28,168 bases of DNA from Oribacterium sp. (GTDB lineage: Bacteria; Bacillota_A; Clostridia; Lachnospirales; Lachnospiraceae), in assembly GCA_017940955.1 (NCBI GenBank), contig JAGAXP010000029.1, positions 1 through 28,168 of the forward strand. The letters run 5' to 3'. Under the pieces are notes generated by a model. That model did no database searches. It had not been told where the DNA came from and was given only the letters and a program-made list of their open reading frames with translations. Shown here in pieces: positions 22,817 through 28,168 of this stretch (within the stretch, counting starts at the first letter, position 1; every line of letters starts with the position of its first letter). The translations under genes and the position numbers were made by a program.

Positions 22817-24394
22817 ATGGGTATTTATTTGAATCCGGGAAATGAAATGTTCAGGCGTGCATCATCGGCAGAGATTTATGTAGATAAGTCTATGCTTCTT
22901 AAGGTGACTAATCGTCTGATCGATGCAGATAACAATCTCATATGTATGGCCAGGCCTAGAAGATTTGGAAAGACTATATCGCAGAACATGATAGCAGCCT
23001 ACTATTCGAGAGGGTGTGACTCAAAAAAGTTGTTTGATGGCTTAAAGGTTTCAAAAGATCCTGATTTCGAGAAGTTTCTCAATAAATATAATGTTATCCA
23101 GCTCGATTTAAATAGTGAATATCAGAACACTAAGGATAAAGTGAATCTGATAGGAGGCATTCAGGAAAAGGTAAAAGACGAGATTAAGACCACATATCCT
23201 GAGATTTCAATTGAAGAAACGGATTCCTTGGCGGAAGCAATACTAAAGATTTATTATAGAACAGGAGACACTTTCATTATCCTCATCGATGAATATGATG
23301 TTTTAGTCCGTGAGCAGGTACCACAAAAACTTTTTGATGAGTACCTGAGCTTCCTGAACGGTCTTTTCAAGAGTAACACCCTGCGCCCTGCTATATCCAT
23401 GGCTTATCTCACAGGTATCCTTCCGGTTGTCAGGGATAAGATACAGAGTAAACTCAATAACTTTGATGAGTATACTATACTTGGTGCCGGCAGGTTTTCG
23501 GAGTTCATGGGCTTTACCGGGGAAGAGGTGAAAAATCTCTGCGCAGAGTACAACATGGATTTTGACGAGTGCCGCAACTGGTATGATGGTTATGTTGTGG
23601 ATGGATGGGATATTTACAGCCCTGAATCAGTCATAAAGTCTATGAAGTTGCATAAATTTGGAGGATATTGGGGGAAGACATCGTCTTACAAGGTTATCGC
23701 GGATCGTATAGAACAAAATTTTGAAGGAACCAAAGACGATATCATAAGGATGCTTGCCGGCGAAGAAGTTGATGTCAATGTAACAAGCTATCTCAATACC
23801 ATGAACGACTTTGCCACAAAGGACGATATGTTCACATATCTGATCCACTTAGGGTATCTTGCATATGATGATGAAGAACAAACCTGCCGCATCCCAAATC
23901 GTGAAGTACGTCAGGAATGGTTCAATGCTATCGCCGTAAGTCATGACTATAAAGTGACGGATGAGATCATCAAGAACTCGAAAGAACTCTTGAAGAGAAC
24001 CCTTCAGGGGGATGGAGAGGCCGTGGCAAAGGCATTGGACATCTCCCACATTCATGTGGCATCAAACAGAAGCTACAATAACGAGGACGTTTTCCAGAGT
24101 GCAATTTATCTTGCATTCATTTATGCACTTAATGAATATGATGTCAGGAAAGAAATGACGAGCGGCAAGGGCTTTGCTGATGTAGTTTATATTCCGCTTA
24201 ACAAGAAGCTTCCGGCCATGGTGATAGAGCTGAAACACAACAAATCCTCGGAGAGCGCCCTTCAGCAGGTGAAGGATAAGGAATACTTTGATTCCATGGA
24301 AAAGTATACCGGACAGGTTCTTCTGGTGGGAATCAATTATGATGAGCATACTAAGGAGCATACCTGTAAGATAGAACAGTTGGTGAAAGATTAA
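22817..24394 (+). CDS. AAA-ATPase-like / PD-(D/E)XK nuclease protein, divergent copy 3
   Basis: 525 residues from ATG 22817 (MGIYLNPG, GGGGAGA at 22804-22810); an in-frame ATG at 22796 would add seven residues not shared with the paralogues. The domain order is as in copies 1 and 2: variant P-loop ARPRRFGKT, Walker B FIILIDEYDVLV, shared middle segments LTGILPVVRDKIQSKLNNFDEY and WYDGYVVDGWDIYSPESV, and PD-(D/E)XK residues GKGFADVVYIP and AMVIELKHNK. It is clearly an older paralogue: similarity is confined to motifs, and the middle insertion PPDPxHxEQ is absent. Yet the DNA in front of it is the same block as before copies 1 and 2. A different terminator follows it. Biological role is unknown. 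Confidence 0.88.
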   Translation: MGIYLNPGNEMFRRASSAEIYVDKSMLLKVTNRLIDADNNLICMARPRRFGKTISQNMIAAYYSRGCDSKKLFDGLKVSKDPDFEKFLNKYNVIQLDLNSEYQNTKDKVNLIGGIQEKVKDEIKTTYPEISIEETDSLAEAILKIYYRTGDTFIILIDEYDVLVREQVPQKLFDEYLSFLNGLFKSNTLRPAISMAYLTGILPVVRDKIQSKLNNFDEYTILGAGRFSEFMGFTGEEVKNLCAEYNMDFDECRNWYDGYVVDGWDIYSPESVIKSMKLHKFGGYWGKTSSYKVIADRIEQNFEGTKDDIIRMLAGEEVDVNVTSYLNTMNDFATKDDMFTYLIHLGYLAYDDEEQTCRIPNREVRQEWFNAIAVSHDYKVTDEIIKNSKELLKRTLQGDGEAVAKALDISHIHVASNRSYNNEDVFQSAIYLAFIYALNEYDVRKEMTSGKGFADVVYIPLNKKLPAMVIELKHNKSSESALQQVKDKEYFDSMEKYTGQVLLVGINYDEHTKEHTCKIEQLVKD

Positions 24395-24430
24395 ATTCTT
24401 CTCTATACAAGGATTATACAATCATTTTTA

Positions 24431-24474
24431 AAGTCGAAGATATCTATGTACGCATGGATATTTTCGGCTTTTTT
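24431..24474 (+). terminator. Intrinsic terminator ending the ATPase array
   Basis: AAGTCGAAGATATC (24431-24444) pairs with GATATTTTCGGCTT (24457-24470) through 14 positions including two G-T wobbles, followed by a T-run to 24474. It is unrelated to the terminators between the ATPase copies. Confidence 0.88.
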
Positions 24475-24570
24475 ATTTATGTGGATATATGGTGAAAAGA
24501 ACCACCCCGATCCATGATGCCCATCGACCACAAAAAAGATTACGTTAAGAAAATTCAAGGAGGATAGACA

Positions 24571-26898
24571 ATGAAGGTAATAGGTAATAAGCTTCGTAAA
24601 CTATTGGTCCCGGCCATCGCTTTGTCGCTGATTGCTTTTCCGGCGTCATTGAATTTTGCCGTGGCTGAGGAGTCGGATCAAAGTGCATTGGCCAGCAGAT
24701 CGGAAACTGAGGCAGTTTTCATCAAGGATTACTGGACCAAAGACTCTCAGGCTGCGAAAAAGATCAATGATTACATAGGTGCAGTGACGGATGAAGCTTC
24801 CTCAGATTACATCCCCGTTAAGGATCGTATAGCTGTTTTCGATCTGGACGGAACGCTGATGTGTGAAACCGATCCTTTCTGCTTTGAGTATATGGTTTTC
24901 GCAGATTATGCACTGAGCCATTCGGATGACATGTCTGAAGAGGTCCTGAGTGTTGCCCATGAGATCATGGAAGCTACAGGCAGGAAAAAACCGGATGGCA
25001 TGAGTACCAGACAGGCAGAAGCGGCAGCCAAAGCCTACAAGGGAATGACTATGGATGAACTTGCTGAGGTTGTGGAAAATTTCAAGTCAAGTGAAGCCTG
25101 GGGATTCACAGGCATGACGAGAGGCGAGGCCTGGTACAAGCCCATGGTGGAGCTTTTTAAGGAGCTTCAGGATAATGATTTCAAAGTCTATGTAGTCACT
25201 GCCACGGAGAGGAACATCGTGCGTCAGGTCATCGCCGATACTCTGGATATTCCTCCTGCACAGGTCATAGGCACAGAGTATGGTTACACCGCAACCAATC
25301 AGGGAGAGGCTGAGGATGCTGACTATACTTTCACATCGGAAGACAGGATAGTGTTTGACGGTAACTACTATGGTGAAAATGCCAAGACCAGTAAGGTGGA
25401 CGCCATCGTGAGAGAGATCGGGCAGCAGCCGGTGCTTGCATTCGGCAATTCCTCCGGAGATCTCGCCATGGCGGTTTACACCATCTCTAACAATCCATAC
25501 AGAAGCGAGGCTTATATGGTACTCGCTGATGATCCTGTAAGAGAATATGGAGAACCTGACAGTGCTAAGGAAAAGAAAGAGTCATATGAGAAGGTGGGTG
25601 TCGATACTATCTCCATGAAGGATGATTTCCTTACCATCTATGGCGATGGCGTAATGAAGAATACCATGGCGCGCTATAAGCTTGAACAGGTGGTGGCTCT
25701 CAGCAGACATAACCTTCGTGCTCCTTTATCAAGTAATGGTTCTGTCCCACAGGAGCTCACACCCCACGAGTGGATCAGGTGGACAGCTAAATCCAGTGAA
25801 CTGACCACAAAGGGCGGGATCCAGGAAACAAACATGGGACAATACTTCAGAAAGTGGCTTGATCAGGAGGGACTGATCCAGGAAAACAGTATCCCTGAAG
25901 AAGGTGAGATCCGTTTTAATGCAAGAGAGAAGCAGCGCTGCAGAGCAACAGCCAGATACTTTGCCTCAGGAATGCTTCCCCTTGCGGACGTTAAGGTGGA
26001 GTATCCCACAGCCACAAACGGTCTTGAAGACTTTATGAATCCCAATCTCAAATTTTATTCTGAGGAGTACGCTTCCGATGCTGCGGAACAGGTCAGATCC
26101 ATGGGCGGTGATGCAGGCTTTGACGGACTTACGGACGAGTTGAGGGATGCCATAAAGCTTATTATGGATACCGTTGATATGGAGGACAGCGAAGCCTATA
26201 AGGATGGAGAGTACGGCGATCTTTTAAAAGACAGTTCAGGTTACGAGATGGCTGAGGGTCAGGAACCTGATATAACAGGTGCCATAAAGACAGCAAGTCA
26301 GGTGGCAGATGCGCTGGTTCTTCAGTACTATGAGGAACCGGATCTCAAAAAGGCTGCCTTCGGGCACGAACTCAGTGAATCAGACTGGGCAGAGATAGCA
26401 AATGTACTTACAAGATATGAAGAAATAAAATTCGGTGCACCCCTTGTATCGGTAAACATTAGCAACCCACTGGTCCGGGAACTGGAAAGTGAACTTAAGA
26501 ATGAAAAGAGAAAATTCAGTTTCCTCTGTGCTCACGACTGTACAGTGTTTACGACTTTGACTGCTCTCGGAGTGAAGCCCTATACACTTCCGGACAGCAT
26601 TGAAACAAAAACACCGATAGGCGTGAAGGTACTTTTTGAGCGCTGGCGTGATCCGGAGGGTGAGGCATGGTACAGGGTCAATCTGGTTTACAGAAGTACT
26701 GAACAGATCAGAGACTCGGCAGTTTTGTCACCGGAGAATCCTCCTATGAGATATAACCTTAGCTTTGAGGGTGTGCCGACCAATGAAGACGGCCTGATCT
26801 CAGGAGCTGATCTTTTCGGTATGTTTGACCGTACCCTGGCTCAGTATGATGAGCTTCAGGAGAAATACACGAAGGAAACATGGGATGCAGCGGCTTAA
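24571..26898 (+). CDS. Secreted HAD phosphatase - histidine acid phosphatase fusion
   Basis: 775 residues. Residues 1-32 are a signal peptide (basic KLRK, hydrophobic core, probable cleavage after AVA). Residues 85-310 are a HAD-superfamily phosphatase resembling phosphoserine-phosphatase-like proteins: DLDGTL (91-96, nucleophile), VVTATERN (208-215, motif II Thr) and FGNSSGD (291-297, motif IV Asp). Residues 372-760 look like a clade-2 histidine acid phosphatase: RHNLRAP (379-385, the RHGxRxP catalytic motif with Asn for Gly) and AHDCT (654-658, the HD proton donor). Both halves look catalytically competent, so it may release phosphate from two classes of extracellular organic phosphate. The ribosome binding site AAGGAGG at 24557-24563 is ideal. 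It sits 55 bp before glgX but has its own upstream terminator. Substrates are unknown; phytase-like or sugar-phosphate activity is possible. Confidence 0.87.
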   Translation: MKVIGNKLRKLLVPAIALSLIAFPASLNFAVAEESDQSALASRSETEAVFIKDYWTKDSQAAKKINDYIGAVTDEASSDYIPVKDRIAVFDLDGTLMCETDPFCFEYMVFADYALSHSDDMSEEVLSVAHEIMEATGRKKPDGMSTRQAEAAAKAYKGMTMDELAEVVENFKSSEAWGFTGMTRGEAWYKPMVELFKELQDNDFKVYVVTATERNIVRQVIADTLDIPPAQVIGTEYGYTATNQGEAEDADYTFTSEDRIVFDGNYYGENAKTSKVDAIVREIGQQPVLAFGNSSGDLAMAVYTISNNPYRSEAYMVLADDPVREYGEPDSAKEKKESYEKVGVDTISMKDDFLTIYGDGVMKNTMARYKLEQVVALSRHNLRAPLSSNGSVPQELTPHEWIRWTAKSSELTTKGGIQETNMGQYFRKWLDQEGLIQENSIPEEGEIRFNAREKQRCRATARYFASGMLPLADVKVEYPTATNGLEDFMNPNLKFYSEEYASDAAEQVRSMGGDAGFDGLTDELRDAIKLIMDTVDMEDSEAYKDGEYGDLLKDSSGYEMAEGQEPDITGAIKTASQVADALVLQYYEEPDLKKAAFGHELSESDWAEIANVLTRYEEIKFGAPLVSVNISNPLVRELESELKNEKRKFSFLCAHDCTVFTTLTALGVKPYTLPDSIETKTPIGVKVLFERWRDPEGEAWYRVNLVYRSTEQIRDSAVLSPENPPMRYNLSFEGVPTNEDGLISGADLFGMFDRTLAQYDELQEKYTKETWDAAA

Positions 26899-26953
26899 GT
26901 GAAACAGATATCCACAAGATATATTCTTATGAGTGAGGAAGAATGGAATACAT

Positions 26954-28168
26954 ATGATACCTATCGACAGTTTTCCCACCAAAAAACTAAAAGGCATCGA
27001 ATACAAGGCGGGCCGGGTTTTCCCTTTCGGCGCGTCCATAGTTCATGACGCGGTAAATTTCAGCATTTATTCCACGGAGGCCACGGGCTGCACTTTGCTG
27101 CTTTATCATAAAGGAGCGGAGAAGCCCTTCGTGAAGATCCCATTCCCCGACGAGTTCAGGATAGGCGACGTCTTCACCATGATGGTTTTCGGTCTTGACA
27201 TTGACGACCTCGAATATGCCTATCTCATGGACGGCCCCTTTGATGAAAAAAAGGGCCAATGTTTCGATAAGGAAAATCCTCTGCTGGACCCTTACGCAAA
27301 GGCAGTTTCCGGAAGGTCTGTCTGGGGCGGGGAAATGCATAAGTACCTGGATGAATCCGACTACACCGGACTTGAGACTATACTCGAGGAGGAAATGGAA
27401 GAGGTTTCTCTTAAGGAAAAGCGCCGGCTAAAAAGACAGAAAGGCAACAGAAATACCGGCTTCAGAGGCCGTGTCATCATGGAGGACTTCGACTGGGAGG
27501 GCGACAGACTTCTCAACATCCCGAAGAAAGACCTTGTAATCTATGAGATGCATGTCAGAGGCTTCACCCGTCATGATTCCAGCGGCGTAAAATACAAGGG
27601 CACCTATGCCGGAATCTGTGAAAAGATTCCTTATTTAAAGGAACTTGGAGTTAACTGTGTCGAGCTTCTGCCCATCTTTGAATTTGACGAGCTTCAGAAC
27701 GACTTCTCAGTAAGGGGTCAGAAACTCTACAATTACTGGGGCTACTCCACCGTGAACTTCTTCTCCCCCAAGGCCGGTTACGCTGCTTCCGGCAGCCTCG
27801 GCATGGAGGTTGACGAGCTCAAGTACACCATCAAGACACTTCATGAAAACGGAATCGAAGTTATCCTTGATGTGGTGTTCAATCACACCGCCGAGGGAGA
27901 CGAAAAAGGGCCGGTTATTTCCTATAAAGGAATAGACAACAGAACCTATTATCTCCTGACCCCCGACGGTCACTACTATAACTTCAGCGGCTGCGGTAAT
28001 ACCATGAACTGTAATAATGCTGTGGTCCGGAGCTTCATCAAGGATTGCCTCAGGTATTGGGTTGCTTCCTATCATATAGACGGATTCCGTTTCGATCTTG
28101 CCTCCATCCTCACCAGAAATCAGGAAGGGGCTCCGATGATCTCTCCCCCTATTCTTGAGAGTCTCGCT
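26954..28168 (+). CDS. glgX: GlgX-type glycogen debranching enzyme, 5' part
   Basis: An open frame from ATG 26954 to the window edge, 405 codons without a stop. It starts MIPIDSFPTKKLKGIEY and has an N-terminal CBM48-like region (FGASIVHDAVNFSIYSTEA). The GH13 barrel follows: DLVIYEMHVRGFTRHDSSG, NYWGYSTVNFF, DVVFNHTAEG (conserved region I) and HIDGFRFDLAS (region II with the nucleophile Asp). GlgX/isoamylase-type enzymes hydrolyse alpha-1,6 branches in glycogen during its breakdown in the cytosol. A linker rich in E/K/R (EEEMEEVSLKEKRRLKRQKGN) interrupts the early part. GAGGAAG lies upstream of the ATG; GTG at 26933 is a possible earlier start. GC content is higher than in the glycan operon. 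The fragment at 18592 corresponds to the part of such a gene that lies beyond this window. Confidence 0.92.
   Translation, partial: MIPIDSFPTKKLKGIEYKAGRVFPFGASIVHDAVNFSIYSTEATGCTLLLYHKGAEKPFVKIPFPDEFRIGDVFTMMVFGLDIDDLEYAYLMDGPFDEKKGQCFDKENPLLDPYAKAVSGRSVWGGEMHKYLDESDYTGLETILEEEMEEVSLKEKRRLKRQKGNRNTGFRGRVIMEDFDWEGDRLLNIPKKDLVIYEMHVRGFTRHDSSGVKYKGTYAGICEKIPYLKELGVNCVELLPIFEFDELQNDFSVRGQKLYNYWGYSTVNFFSPKAGYAASGSLGMEVDELKYTIKTLHENGIEVILDVVFNHTAEGDEKGPVISYKGIDNRTYYLLTPDGHYYNFSGCGNTMNCNNAVVRSFIKDCLRYWVASYHIDGFRFDLASILTRNQEGAPMISPPILESLA

Noticed and set aside
1..28168. tRNA, rRNA or riboswitch genes
   Set aside because: I saw no cloverleaf, rRNA-like or known riboswitch consensus sequence in the gaps, though a structured RNA without a familiar motif could be missed by eye.

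Overview
The window looks like a low-GC Gram-positive anaerobe of the Lachnospiraceae, with a Butyrivibrio-like feel. The reasons are AT-rich coding sequence in most of the window, strong AGGAGG-type ribosome binding sites, several AAA-ATPase-like/PD-(D/E)XK genes, and a GlgX-type glycogen debranching enzyme. The genus is an inference. All genes I accept lie on the + strand.

Region 1 (1-1180) is a gene graveyard. It holds the tail of an unidentified ORF, a start-less two-helix membrane protein remnant (SLATT-like), a broken TagD-type cytidylyltransferase, copies of an 18-bp near-palindromic repeat, and a terminator hairpin just upstream of the first intact operon.

Region 2 (1181-7496) is a phosphonate cassette. 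A three-domain fusion (LicC/PntC-like NTP transferase, HxGH cytidylyltransferase, PEP mutase) is followed by an iron-dependent phosphonoacetaldehyde reductase and a phosphonopyruvate decarboxylase, then a beta-propeller-like protein of unknown role and a LicD-family transferase. No AEP transaminase is present. The genes fit the route PEP -> phosphonopyruvate -> phosphonoacetaldehyde -> 2-hydroxyethylphosphonate -> CMP-hydroxyethylphosphonate -> glycan.

Region 3 (7715-18591) is a surface-glycan operon: a WalW-like deacetylase, then eight consecutive proteins that each carry a small Rossmann-like module. One has only a membrane anchor, a coiled coil and the module. In the others the module is joined to a catalytic domain (DUF616-type transferase, FkbM methyltransferase, class I methyltransferase, NodB deacetylase, GT4, GT2, GT32) or, for the first GT4, the enzyme overlaps the anchored module gene. 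No flippase, polymerase, ABC exporter or priming transferase is in view.

Region 4 (18592-24474) begins with a frameshifted internal fragment of a glycogen debranching gene, of higher GC, trapped between the glycan operon and three tandem AAA-ATPase-like/PD-(D/E)XK genes. Each of the three genes is preceded by the same block, in which a terminator arm and a candidate promoter overlap.

Region 5 (24571-28168) holds a secreted HAD plus histidine-acid-phosphatase fusion and the 5' part of an apparently intact glgX that runs off the window.
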